Origin: FEN-1219 sp039933105
Lineage (GTDB): Bacteria; Pseudomonadota; Gammaproteobacteria; Steroidobacterales; Rariloculaceae
Assembly: GCA_039933105.1 (NCBI GenBank)
Contig: JBDTOT010000012.1
Coordinates: 46,506 to 110,505, forward strand
Direction: 5' to 3'
DNA length: 64,000 bases
Under the pieces are notes generated by a model. That model saw only the letters and a list, made by a program, of their open reading frames with translations, searched no databases and was not told where the DNA came from. Both the position numbers and the translations under genes were made by a program. Positions 33,417 to 41,474 of the stretch are shown in pieces; the first letter of the stretch is position 1; each line of letters begins with the position of its first letter.

Positions 33417-35615
33417 TTACGCGAGGGCCGCTTTCACCCGGTCGGGCGTCAACGGCAGCTCGCGGATGCGCCTGCCGGTGGCGGCTGCGAATGCATTGGC
33501 GATGGCGGCCGCCGTCGGCCCTTGTGCAGCTTCGCCGGCACCGAGCGCACGTTCGTTCGGCCGGTCGATGAGCACAGTCTCGACTGTGGGCACGTCCGGC
33601 ATGGTTAGGATTGGATAGTTCATCCAGTCCTGCGACAGAATCCCGTTGCGGTCGAATCGCACGTGCTCATGCAGGGTCCAGCTGGCCGACTGGATGACGC
33701 CGCCTTCGATCTGGTTGGTCAGGCCGTCGGGATTGATGATCTGCCCTGCATCGGCCGAGGCCCAGATGCGCGGCACCTTGACGATGCCGGTGGTGCGATT
33801 CACTTCAACCTCCGCTATGACCGCAGTGTAGGTGGCCACCGTCTTGTAGCGCGCATAGCCGATGCCGCGGCCGCGCCGGCCGTCGCCCTTCTGGCCCGGG
33901 TCCCAAGCGGCGGCCCTGGCCACCGCCTCGATCACGGCGCGCTCGCGCTCGTCCTTGATGTGCGCGAGGCGGAACTCCACGGGGTCGATGCCGGCGGCGG
34001 CTGCGAGCTCGTCCATGAAGGACTCGATCGCGAATACGTTGGCATGGGCGCCGAGCGAGCGCAGCGCCGAGGTGCGCACCGGATTGTCCATGATCAGATG
34101 GTGCGTGGTGCGCTGGCGCGGGAAATCGTAGAGCGTGAGAGCGTTGCGGTCGCCCGCACCGTTCGGCTGCGCGGCATGGCGCGCCGGTCCGGGCCGCTTG
34201 GCATCGGCGAGGTACCAGCTCCCGAGCAGGTTGATACCGTCGGGATCACCCGGCCGGAAGTTGTGGCTCTGGCTCCAAACGTCGAAGGCCCAGTCGACGA
34301 CTCGGCCGCCGGCGACGGCGCCCTTTACCTTCATGGTCATGGCAGGGCCGTAGGGCTCCCACTTGAACTCGTCGTCACGCATCCATTGCAGCCGCACCGG
34401 CCGCCCATCGACGGCGCGCGCCAGCATGGCGGCGTCGAAGGCGACATCGTCGGCGCCGTTGTGGCCGTAACAGCCGGCGCCTTCGGCGTGGATGCAGCGG
34501 ATGTCGCTCGGCGGAAGACCGAACGCCCTGGCGAGCGTGGCACGCAGCGGAAAAACGCCCTGGCTGTGGGTCCAGACCGCAAGCTTGCCGTCCTTGAACT
34601 CGGCCACCGCGCAGGAGGGCGCGATCGCGGCATGCGCCTGATAGGGCCGATGGTACGTCGCCTCGATCACCTTGGCGTCGGCCGGCACGGGCGCGTCCTT
34701 CTCTCCGATCAGCCTGTCCTCGCTGCGCAGGGACAAGAGCTGCTCGTACATCTTCGCCGAATCGGGCAGCTCGGAGCCGCCCGACCACTTGGCGGAACCG
34801 ATCAGCACGAGCCGCGCATTGATCGCCTGCTCCTCGCGCCGCGCCACCACACCGAGAAAGCTGCCGTCACGCACCACGGCGATGACTCCCGGCATCGCAT
34901 TGATTTTGGCCTCGTCGAAGCTGTCGAGCCTGGCGCCATAGCGTGGCGGCCGCACCACGCGGCCATGCAGCATGCCGGGAAGCCGCAAGTCCTGCACAAA
35001 GGCGGCGCCGCCCGTCATCTTGGCCGGGATGTCGCGGCGCGGGATGCTGCGGCCGACTATCGCGTGCTGCGCGGGTGGTTTCGGCTTCGCCTGGGCCGAG
35101 GCCTCGCGATTAAAGTTCGCGTCGCGCGCGAGTTCCCAGTAGGTCACCGACCCTGCGCCGGTCACCGTTCCGTCCGTCACGTTCAGGCTGGCGACGGCGA
35201 CGCCGAGCTTCGCGGCGGCCAGCTTGAGCAAGATCTGGCGCGCCTCTGCGCAGGCGAACCGCAGTGCCGTACCGCTGTTCTCGACCGACAGGCTGCCGGC
35301 GGTCTGCCCTTCGTTGGGCGTGCGCGCCGTATCGGCCGAGACTATCTCGACGCGCTCGTACGCGACATCCAGCTCTTCCGCCGCTATCTGCGCAAGCGCG
35401 GTCAAGATGCCCTGGCCGAACTCGCATTTGCCGGTGAACACCGTGATCGTGCCGGCCGCGTTGACGCGGATCCAGCCGTCCAGCATGCGGTTGGTGCCGA
35501 GGCTGCCGGGAAGAGCGGGACGCGCCGCAGCTTGAGCGAAGACCGTCGGCACGCTCCAGCTGAAAGCGACGACGACGCCGGCGGACTTCAGAAAGTCGCG
35601 GCGTTTGGTATTCAT
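33417..35615 (-). CDS. Molybdopterin-binding subunit of an isoquinoline/aldehyde-oxidoreductase-type enzyme (IorB-like)
   Basis: 732 residues from ATG 35615. Tat signal TKRRDFLKSAGVVVAFSW. Xanthine-oxidase-family large subunit: GKCEFGQGILTALAQIAAEEL, QGVFPLRATLARAFG, GCYGHNGADDVAFDAAML, RSLGAHANVFAIESFMDELA, and the C-terminal NQIEGGVIQSASWTL and GAGEAAQGPTAAAIANA with the catalytic Glu of the family. With the small 2Fe-2S subunit it hydroxylates an N-heterocycle or oxidises an aldehyde in the periplasm. It overlaps that subunit gene by 4 bases. Confidence 0.88.
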   Translation of the reverse strand: MNTKRRDFLKSAGVVVAFSWSVPTVFAQAAARPALPGSLGTNRMLDGWIRVNAAGTITVFTGKCEFGQGILTALAQIAAEELDVAYERVEIVSADTARTPNEGQTAGSLSVENSGTALRFACAEARQILLKLAAAKLGVAVASLNVTDGTVTGAGSVTYWELARDANFNREASAQAKPKPPAQHAIVGRSIPRRDIPAKMTGGAAFVQDLRLPGMLHGRVVRPPRYGARLDSFDEAKINAMPGVIAVVRDGSFLGVVARREEQAINARLVLIGSAKWSGGSELPDSAKMYEQLLSLRSEDRLIGEKDAPVPADAKVIEATYHRPYQAHAAIAPSCAVAEFKDGKLAVWTHSQGVFPLRATLARAFGLPPSDIRCIHAEGAGCYGHNGADDVAFDAAMLARAVDGRPVRLQWMRDDEFKWEPYGPAMTMKVKGAVAGGRVVDWAFDVWSQSHNFRPGDPDGINLLGSWYLADAKRPGPARHAAQPNGAGDRNALTLYDFPRQRTTHHLIMDNPVRTSALRSLGAHANVFAIESFMDELAAAAGIDPVEFRLAHIKDERERAVIEAVARAAAWDPGQKGDGRRGRGIGYARYKTVATYTAVIAEVEVNRTTGIVKVPRIWASADAGQIINPDGLTNQIEGGVIQSASWTLHEHVRFDRNGILSQDWMNYPILTMPDVPTVETVLIDRPNERALGAGEAAQGPTAAAIANAFAAATGRRIRELPLTPDRVKAALA

Positions 35616-36073
35616 GACGATCCCTTTGCGGCGCGTAGCACCGCGCGGATGATCCGGTTGTGGGTACCGCAGCGGCAGAGATTGTCGGCAAGCGCTGCCC
35701 GCACGTCCGCCTCCCGCGGTTGCGGATTGCGATTGAGCAGGTCGGCCGCCGTCATGATCATCCCGCTCGCGCAATAGCCGCACTGGGCCGCCTGTTCATC
35801 GATGAAGGCCTTCTGCAGCGGGTGAGGCTTGTCGAGCGTGCCGAGCCCTTCGAGCGTGGTCACCTCGTTGCCTTCGATCGAGCCGACCGGCGTCACGCAG
35901 GAGCGAGTCGCCGCGCCGTTGATCAGCACCGTGCAGGCGCCGCATTGCGTCATGCCGCAGCCGTATTTGGCGCCATTGAGCTCGAGATCGTTGCGCAGCA
36001 CGTAGAGCAGCGGCGTGTCCGGCTCGGCATCGACCGAGTGGGTCGCACCGTTGACCTTCAAGCTGATTGGCAT
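35612..36073 (-). CDS. 2Fe-2S subunit of the IorB-like molybdoenzyme (IorA-like)
   Basis: 153 residues. An N-terminal plant-type ferredoxin domain (YGCGMTQCGACTVLINGAA) and a C-terminal four-helix domain with a second 2Fe-2S cluster (QCGYCASGMIMTAADLL and LCRCGTHNRI) are complete. It transfers electrons from the Mo subunit. No Tat signal is present, so it would be exported bound to the Tat-targeted large subunit, as known for this family. Confidence 0.92.
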   Translation of the reverse strand: MPISLKVNGATHSVDAEPDTPLLYVLRNDLELNGAKYGCGMTQCGACTVLINGAATRSCVTPVGSIEGNEVTTLEGLGTLDKPHPLQKAFIDEQAAQCGYCASGMIMTAADLLNRNPQPREADVRAALADNLCRCGTHNRIIRAVLRAAKGSS

Positions 36074-36094
36074 TGTGGGTCTCCTCGTAGGGCA

Positions 36095-36934
36095 CTAGAG
36101 CATTGCGAGCGGCTCCGCAGCCGTCGGCGGCGGAAAAGCCCGATCGATTTCAGCCAAGTCGTCGCTGGTCAGCGTAAGGTCGAGCGCCGCACGGTTGTCG
36201 CGCACATGCGCCTCGCTCGACGCTTTCGGTATCACGATCACGTTCGGCTGCCTGAGCAACCACGCGAGAGCGATGCGCGAGGGCGTAGCGTCGTGACGCG
36301 CGGCGATCGTCGCGAGCGTCGCGTGCTTGCGCAGCCGCGCAGAGTCGCTGCCCAGTGGCGAGTACGCCATGATCGGCACGCCGCGCTCGCAGCAACGCGG
36401 CAGCAGATCCCACTCGATGCCGCGCTCTTCGAGGTTGTAGAGCACCTGGTTCGCCGCGATTACGGTGCCATGTCGCAGCGACCAGGCTTCCTCGAGGTCT
36501 GCGCAGTCGAAGTTGCTCACGCCGAAGTGTCGAATCGCGCCGCGCTGCTGCAGCTCCGCGAACGCATCGAGCGTGTCCTCGAGCGCGTAGCCACCGCGCC
36601 AGTGCAACAAGTACAGATCGAGGTAATCCGTGCGCAGCCGCGCAAGGCTCTGCTCGCAGGCCTCGATCGTGCCGCGACGCGACGCGTTCGTCGGCAGTAC
36701 CTTGCTCACGACGTAGACGCTCTCGCGCCGTCCCGCGATCGCCTCGGCGACGAGCTCTTCCGATCCGCCGCTGCCATACATCTCGGCCGTGTCAATGAGG
36801 GTGAGCCCGAGCTCGATACCGACTTCGAGCGCGCGGAGCTCCTCGGCATGGCGGCGTCTGCTGTCGCCCATGCGCCATGCTCCTTGGCCCAAACGCGGAA
36901 CGGCAGCGCCGGAGGGGATACGAAACGCGTTCAT
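36095..36934 (-). CDS. Aldo/keto reductase
   Basis: 279 residues. TIM-barrel AKR with the catalytic tetrad visible: Asp and Tyr in LIDTAEMYGSGGSEELVAEA, Lys in VVSKVLPTNAS and His in LLHWRGG. IRHFGVSNFD and the C-terminal VIVIPKASSEAHVRDN (NADPH-binding) are also typical. Substrate unknown. It lies 21 bases upstream of the IorA-like gene on the same strand and may serve the same aldehyde-related pathway. Confidence 0.88.
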   Translation of the reverse strand: MNAFRIPSGAAVPRLGQGAWRMGDSRRRHAEELRALEVGIELGLTLIDTAEMYGSGGSEELVAEAIAGRRESVYVVSKVLPTNASRRGTIEACEQSLARLRTDYLDLYLLHWRGGYALEDTLDAFAELQQRGAIRHFGVSNFDCADLEEAWSLRHGTVIAANQVLYNLEERGIEWDLLPRCCERGVPIMAYSPLGSDSARLRKHATLATIAARHDATPSRIALAWLLRQPNVIVIPKASSEAHVRDNRAALDLTLTSDDLAEIDRAFPPPTAAEPLAML

Positions 36935-37306
36935 CGTGCGACCGTACGCGATGGATGCCCGAGTGTCACGGCCATTGCGGATGCTGGAGGGCGAGAAGAA
37001 TTGGCGCGCCCGGTGGAACCGCGAGACGCTCGCCGAGGATCAGCTCGGCGTCGTCCGCTTTGAGCCGCTCCTCGGGACGACCACCGGATTGTCCACCGGC
37101 ACGATGAACTGGAAGCGCGGCGGAGGGGGCGGACGGGGCAGTCTCGCGTTCGCGACACGCGGGTCGCGATAACGGGACGGCCGCGCGTCGGGGCACTCAC
37201 TCACGATGTCGCCGCGCCAACGAAATTAGGCGCCTGCGCGACACGTCGTGCATGGCACGGCGCTTGCTCTCCTCGTGGCACGGATCGAATCCGCAGGAGA
37301 AGTTCG
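36935..37306. other. 372-base region without a confident gene
   Basis: A 76-codon minus-strand frame (36966-37196, GTG start) ends with ADDAELILGERLAVPPGAPI and LLALQHPQWP, which looks protein-like but has no ribosome site and a very basic, low-complexity front half. I leave it uncalled. A purine-rich GCAGGAGAAG just before 37307 belongs to the next gene. Confidence 0.35.
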
Positions 37307-37813
37307 ATGAAGAAGATCCCCACAGGCATCGCCTGCGCGCTGCTGCTCTGCGCAACGGGCGTTACGGCGCAAGTGCCACGAGTGCTCGGCATCTGGGAAT
37401 TCGACCCGCAGGCCTCTGAGCTACCGAAGGGCTTTCTGCTCGCGTCCGAAACGCGCAGCTACGATCTGCGGGACGACGGTTACGTGGTCAACGTGGTGAT
37501 TCGCAAATTGGCGAACGGACACCCTGACTTCATCCAGGTTGTTTCGAAGAGCGACGGCAAGGACTACCCGCAGTATTCATCGTTTCCGCTCGCCGAGTTC
37601 CAGATCAGCAGCACGAAGACACCCGCCACGTACTCCGAAACCGTGCTCGACGAGCACGCAGTCAACGTCGTCGCGAAGTACGGCGACCGCGTCATCAATA
37701 AAGGTGTGCGACGCGTGGCGCCAGACGGCAAGACGATGCGGATCGACGTCACGGCCATCGATCAGAACGGTAAGGAGACGCCATTCTTTCTGGTCTTCAA
37801 CAAAGTCAGGTAA
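37307..37813 (+). CDS. Secreted protein of unknown function
   Basis: 168 residues with AGGAG at 37293-37297. Signal peptide ends near VTAQ (about residue 22); the mature part is a mixed-beta, lipocalin-like protein (LGIWEFDPQASELPKG, SYDLRDDGYVVNVVI, DVTAIDQNGKETPFF) resembling small periplasmic proteins found near hydrolases. The last codons and the 30 bases after the stop are duplicated about 1.1 kb downstream as a remnant of a paralogue. Confidence 0.65.
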   Translation: MKKIPTGIACALLLCATGVTAQVPRVLGIWEFDPQASELPKGFLLASETRSYDLRDDGYVVNVVIRKLANGHPDFIQVVSKSDGKDYPQYSSFPLAEFQISSTKTPATYSETVLDEHAVNVVAKYGDRVINKGVRRVAPDGKTMRIDVTAIDQNGKETPFFLVFNKVR

Positions 37814-37984
37814 ATCGCCCCTCGCTTCGGCTCGCGGCGAGATCGATGAACGCCCGCAGCTTCGCCGACAGGAGCCGCAACGTGGGATACATTCATGCGC
37901 AATCGGCGCGTGGAACGTCGGCTGCCGGGGACGCGGACGTTTCACGCGACGTTTTCGGACACGCCACGATCGCCTACTTCGGTC

Positions 37985-38068
37985 AAGGGCGCCGATGCCG
38001 CCGGCCGGCTGCCGCTGCTCACGTACGACGCGCCGCTCACGCTGCGCGCGAACGGCAAGGAAGTCGGT
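37985..38068 (+). pseudogene. Fragment resembling an MBL-fold metallohydrolase
   Basis: In the frame of base 37895 the text GRLPLLTYDAPLTLRANGKE matches the segment that precedes the zinc-binding region of secreted metallo-beta-lactamase-fold hydrolases (LPVVTF...LTFHLNGEE). The zinc motif HxHxDH is absent, and the frame runs straight into the 3' end of the convergent oxidoreductase gene. It is probably the remaining piece of a deleted gene. Confidence 0.35.
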
Positions 38069-38812
38069 TCAGTAAGGCGGCCCGACCGCAACCCGCTTCC
38101 CGGTCACCGTGCGGCTCTCCGCCATGTCGATCACCGCGATCGCGAAATCCTGTCGAGAGATGTACGTCTCGCCTTTTCGATCGACAAGCTCGTCCTGGTT
38201 GCCGAGCCGAAATCGTCCCGTGTATTGGCCCCGCTCCTGAATCGAACCGGTATTTGCGGACATCACGGTCCAGTCGAAACCCGTCGAATGCTGGTACGCC
38301 TCCATCGCGAGCCAGTGGCCCTGCGCCGCAGCGTACCTCTCGGTGCCTGGTGGGAACGTATCCATGATGCGTACACCCTTCCGGTAGAGCGTCACACCGC
38401 CGCCGATCTGTATGACATACGGGGTCGCTTTGCCGAGCCGGGAGGCCGCTTTGATGTAGGCCGTCGCAGCTCGAAACGTCACGGCCTCCTGCGGCGTGTT
38501 ACCGGGCCCGACGCCGCGGACGGAAATCACGACGACGTCCGCGCCCCGGACGGTCGTTACGATGGAATCCGGATCGGTGGCGTCGCCGGACGCAGCGGTA
38601 AAGCGAGGGTTGTCGAATTTGAGGCTCTTAGGGTCGCGTGAAACGCCGATGACCTCGTGACCCCGGCTCAGCGCTTCCTCGACGATCACGCGGCCGACAC
38701 CGCCGCTCGCGCCGTAGACGACGATCCTGTCAGCCAGCGCGTCTCGCACGAACGGCCCAACGAGGCTCAGAACGACGCCGGTAGCGAGCGTGCGCATGAA
38801 TCCCAATCGCAT
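38069..38812 (-). CDS. NAD(P)H-binding (atypical SDR) protein with an N-terminal signal
   Basis: 247 residues from ATG 38812, with GGGAG about 9 bases upstream. A hydrophobic leader (FMRTLATGVVLSLVGPFV) precedes a Rossmann fold with VYGASGGVGRVIVEEAL and DPDSIVTTVRGADVVVISVRG, typical of NmrA/NAD(P)-binding_10 proteins that sense redox state or reduce isoflavone-like substrates. A secretion-type leader on such a protein is odd. Gene fragments flank it on both sides, which suggests it arrived by recombination. Confidence 0.75.
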   Translation of the reverse strand: MRLGFMRTLATGVVLSLVGPFVRDALADRIVVYGASGGVGRVIVEEALSRGHEVIGVSRDPKSLKFDNPRFTAASGDATDPDSIVTTVRGADVVVISVRGVGPGNTPQEAVTFRAATAYIKAASRLGKATPYVIQIGGGVTLYRKGVRIMDTFPPGTERYAAAQGHWLAMEAYQHSTGFDWTVMSANTGSIQERGQYTGRFRLGNQDELVDRKGETYISRQDFAIAVIDMAESRTVTGKRVAVGPPY

Positions 38813-38872
38813 GTCTTGAGCTCCCGCGGCTGTTGTCAGTGCTGTACACGTACAGAGAGCAGACGTTAGCAC

Positions 38873-38929
38873 GGACTCGAATCCGAACGTCCGTTCCGCG
38901 CGTTCCTGGTCTTCAAGAGAATTGGGTAA
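38873..38929 (+). pseudogene. C-terminal remnant of a paralogue of the 37307-37813 gene
   Basis: Eighteen codons ending in TAA read GLESERPFRAFLVFKRIG, matching the end of the 37307 gene (NGKETPFFLVFNKVR). The DNA match continues past the stop: 37790-37844 and 38906-38960 agree at 45 of 55 bases. The rest of the copy is missing, replaced by the divergent oxidoreductase gene. Confidence 0.55.
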
Positions 38930-39022
38930 ATCGCCACTGGCTGCGGCTCGCAGCAAGATCTTCGAGCGGCACGTTGATTTCGGGACCCGCGCTCGACGTA
39001 AGCGCTACTAGCAGGCTTCCCG

Positions 39023-39319
39023 CTACGCGTGCAAAGCCTCCAGCGCCGACTTCGGATTGGACGCCACGATCTTCAGGAGCGCCCGTGCTGGGCCCGTGGG
39101 ACGCGTTCGGCGCTGCTCCCAGTTCTGCAGCGTGCGCAGGTTGACGCCAATCAATTTTGCGAATTTGGACTGGCTAATGTCGGCCGCCCTGCGTATGGCC
39201 CGAACGTCGGGATCAGCGACTACTGTCGCCCGCGCGCCGCGGATCGACTTACCGGCCATGTGCCGTTTCATCTCGCGGACGCCCTTCACCAATTGATCGA
39301 AATGTTGCTTATCCATCAT
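39023..39319 (-). CDS. HTH antitoxin of a HigBA-type pair
   Basis: 98 residues. A helix-turn-helix domain covers about 50-80 (ISQSKFAKLIGVNLRTLQNW, EQRRTRPTGPA). It is the second gene after the toxin and overlaps it by 11 bases; antitoxins of this class bind the operon's own operators and neutralise the toxin. Gene order toxin-antitoxin matches higBA rather than relBE. Confidence 0.8.
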   Translation of the reverse strand: MMDKQHFDQLVKGVREMKRHMAGKSIRGARATVVADPDVRAIRRAADISQSKFAKLIGVNLRTLQNWEQRRTRPTGPARALLKIVASNPKSALEALHA

Positions 39320-39629
39320 CGATGTCCTTCATTAAGTCTCGCAGCGCTTTGAGCTGGTGCGCGGTCAAGTCTTCGCTTCTGCTCTTAACGTAGCCGTAGA
39401 TCAGATAGATTCGATCGCCGGGTACATGCCAGTAATAGATCACTCGTGCGCCGCCTCGTTTCCCCCGCCCCTGCGCCGACCAGCGCAGTTTCCGAAGCCC
39501 AGCACTACCGCGGATCAAATCGCCCGCATCGGGTGCCACGAGCAGGACATTCTGCATTGCCCGGAGGTCTTCGTCGGTCCAGTATTCCTTGCGGAACGCC
39601 ACAAACGGCGTCAACTCGACGAAGACCAT
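39309..39629 (-). CDS. RelE/HigB-type toxin
   Basis: 106 residues. FVELTPFVAFRKEYWTDEDL, the basic strand LRKLRWSAQGRGKRGGARVI, YYWHVPGDRIYLIYGYVKS and the C-terminal helix are the pattern of HigB-2/RelE-like ribosome-dependent mRNA endonucleases. The start at 39629 is fixed by the operator palindromes 8-30 bases upstream. It is probably autoregulated with the antitoxin. Confidence 0.8.
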   Translation of the reverse strand: MVFVELTPFVAFRKEYWTDEDLRAMQNVLLVAPDAGDLIRGSAGLRKLRWSAQGRGKRGGARVIYYWHVPGDRIYLIYGYVKSRSEDLTAHQLKALRDLMKDIDDG

Positions 39630-39636
39630 GGTTCAA

Positions 39637-39659
39637 TATACGCGTATAGCGTATACGCT
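39637..39659 (-). promoter_or_regulatory. Tandem palindromic operators of the toxin-antitoxin operon
   Basis: Two perfect 12-base palindromes share one base: TATACGCGTATA (39637-39648) and AGCGTATACGCT (39648-39659). They begin 8 bases upstream of the toxin start and contain a TATA-rich stretch that can act as the -10. Adjacent palindromes fit cooperative binding of the HTH antitoxin. Confidence 0.6.
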
Positions 39660-39795
39660 GCACGCGTACAGCATAAATGAGATGGCTCCCCGCGACAGCT
39701 TCAGCGCGAGACCATCCCCCAAGCGGCAGCAACTACTAAAGGGCGAAGGGCCGACCAGCGGTAACAGTGGGGAACTTCAAGCGCTCGGTGGGCGC

Positions 39796-40197
39796 CTACT
39801 TAGGCACCACTCGTTCCTGACGGACGACGCGCGCCTTGATCGTCTTCCCGCTCGGGACGACCAAGTAGAGCCACTTGCCGTCGACACGTGCTTGCACCAT
39901 GTCGCCCACGACGAGCTGTGAGGCGGCTTTCGGTCCGCTCGGGTTCGCCGTGTAGTACTGCGCCGTGATCTTCAGGCCGGCGATGAGCACCGTGACGGTG
40001 CTCTGGGGCACTCCGACGACGCCGCCCGTTCCGTTGGCGAGCAACTCGTTCTGAGTGCCAGCGTCAACGATGGTCGCGGGTTGGAAGTCGTCAGCGAATC
40101 CGGCGAACGCGAGCACTGTGCCCGCGATCAACACCGAAGCGACGACGGGGCGGCGGATCACGGGGCGGAAGTCTACGAAAAAAGCAGGCTGAGCCAA
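39796..40197 (-). CDS. Exported protein of unknown function
   Basis: 133 residues. A hydrophobic segment (VVASVLIAGTVLAFAGFA, about 18-35) precedes a small beta-rich domain (STVTVLIAGLKITAQYYTAN, LVVGDMVQARVDGKWLYLVV). No family is recognised. It lies between the toxin-antitoxin pair and tRNA-Arg. Confidence 0.5.
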   Translation of the reverse strand: MAQPAFFVDFRPVIRRPVVASVLIAGTVLAFAGFADDFQPATIVDAGTQNELLANGTGGVVGVPQSTVTVLIAGLKITAQYYTANPSGPKAASQLVVGDMVQARVDGKWLYLVVPSGKTIKARVVRQERVVPK

Positions 40198-40221
40198 AGG
40201 CAGTTTCTAACTCATTGATAT

Positions 40222-40298
40222 TGGCGCGCCCGGACGGATTCGAACCGCCGACCCTCGGCTTCGTAGGCCGATGCTCTATCCAGCTGAGCTACGGGCGC
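40222..40298 (-). tRNA. tRNA-Arg (anticodon ACG)
   Basis: 77 nucleotides on the minus strand, with acceptor stem GCGCCCG/CGGGCGC and encoded CCA (40222-40224). The anticodon stem-loop is CGGC-CTACGAA-GCCG with ACG at positions 34-36, and the T arm has GGTTCGAATCC. ACG is deaminated to ICG by TadA and reads CGU, CGC and CGA. tRNA genes are common integration sites, and the accessory region lies immediately to the left. Confidence 0.95.
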
Positions 40299-40320
40299 GT
40301 TTTGTGGCTGATTGCCAAGT

Positions 40321-40376
40321 GGAGCGCTTCTTGAATTCGAGGTGCGCTCCGGGCCGGCATTCTACCGCAACCGGCC
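40321..40376. other. Two adjacent stem-loops between alr and tRNA-Arg
   Basis: GGAGCGC/GCGCTCC (40321-40350) and GGCCGG/CCGGCC (40352-40376) form two stems in the 87 bases downstream of alr. Neither is followed by a T-run on either strand. They may serve as a Rho-dependent or processing site for the alr transcript. Confidence 0.3.
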
Positions 40377-40385
40377 GCCCCCGCT

Positions 40386-41474
40386 TCAAGTTTTCTCGCG
40401 CTCCACGTACTGGCGGAGGAGCCGCCTGCCCAGACCCGTCAGGATCTCGTAGCTGATGGTGCCGGCCGTTTCGGCGACCTCGTCGAGGCCTACCGTAGGG
40501 CCGATCAGCTCCACGAAATCGCCCGCCCGCACGGAGTCGCGCGGCAGCGCCGAGATGTCGACGCAAATGAGATCCATCGATACGCGACCCACTACCGGCA
40601 CGCGCTGGCCGTTCACCGCGGCGGCGGCGCGATTGCCGAGGCTGCGCGGGTAGCCGTCGGCGTAGCCGGCGCCCACTACGGCGAGTCGCGCCGGCGGCTT
40701 GGCAACGTACGTCGCGCCATAGCCCACGGGCACCGCGTCCTCGATCTCGCGGATCTGGAGGACGGGCGCCATGAAAGTGACGACCGCGGCCATGGGATTC
40801 GGTCGTCCGACAAACGGGTTGCCGCCGTACAGCGCCACGCCGGGCCGGACGAGATCCCCGCGATGAGCCGCGTCGATGAACGTGGCTGCGGAGTTGCCGA
40901 TGCAGGTCCTCGCGGGCGGCAGCAACCGCCGCAGCTCGTCGAACAATTTCACCTGCGCACGGTTCTGCGGATGCTCGGTCTCGTCGGCGCACGCGAGATG
41001 CGTGAGCACGTACTCGAGGTCGATACCTTCGAGTAACTCCGGCCGGCTAGCGAGCACGCGCACGTCGGCGGTGCTCAAGCCGAGCCGCGTCATGCCGGTG
41101 TCGATGTGCAGCAGCGCACGCCCATGGCCACGCCAGCGCTCGACCTGCTCGAGCGAGGACAGGACGGGTGTCGCGTGCAGCGCGACGAGCTCGTCGACGG
41201 CTGCAAGCACAGCGCCTTCGAGCACGTAAATCGAAACGTCGGGTGCCAGCGCGCGCAGCTCGGCAACCTCGGCCAACGTCGCGACGAAGAATTTGCGGCA
41301 GCCTTCGCGCAGCAATCGCCGCGCGACACCGACCGTGCCGAGGCCATAGCCGTCCGCCTTTACGACAGCGGCGCAGTCGGCTGGCGCGGCCTGCTCGCGG
41401 AGCAGCCGGTAGTTCTGCGCCAGTGCGTCCAAGTCGATGCGCAAGAACGCCGCGGTGGGTGTCTCAAGCTGCAT
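40386..41474 (-). CDS. alr: Alanine racemase
   Basis: 362 residues. PLP-binding Lys39 in VVKADGYGLG, the catalytic Tyr in VPVGYGATYVAKPPAR, IDTGMTRLG, NSAATF and RVSMDLICVD are all in place. It supplies D-alanine for peptidoglycan, the substrate that the DacA carboxypeptidase encoded nearby later removes. It overlaps the mannose-6-phosphate isomerase-like gene by 11 bases. Confidence 0.93.
   Translation of the reverse strand: MQLETPTAAFLRIDLDALAQNYRLLREQAAPADCAAVVKADGYGLGTVGVARRLLREGCRKFFVATLAEVAELRALAPDVSIYVLEGAVLAAVDELVALHATPVLSSLEQVERWRGHGRALLHIDTGMTRLGLSTADVRVLASRPELLEGIDLEYVLTHLACADETEHPQNRAQVKLFDELRRLLPPARTCIGNSAATFIDAAHRGDLVRPGVALYGGNPFVGRPNPMAAVVTFMAPVLQIREIEDAVPVGYGATYVAKPPARLAVVGAGYADGYPRSLGNRAAAAVNGQRVPVVGRVSMDLICVDISALPRDSVRAGDFVELIGPTVGLDEVAETAGTISYEILTGLGRRLLRQYVEREKT

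Noticed and set aside
33663..35777. A 704-codon open frame on the plus strand
   Set aside because: It is fully antisense to the IorB-like gene, has Arg/His/Gly-rich shadow composition and no family motifs, while the minus strand encodes a complete molybdoenzyme.
36966..37196. A 76-codon minus-strand gene (GTG start)
   Set aside because: The C-terminal half looks protein-like, but there is no ribosome site, no known family, and the first half is low-complexity.
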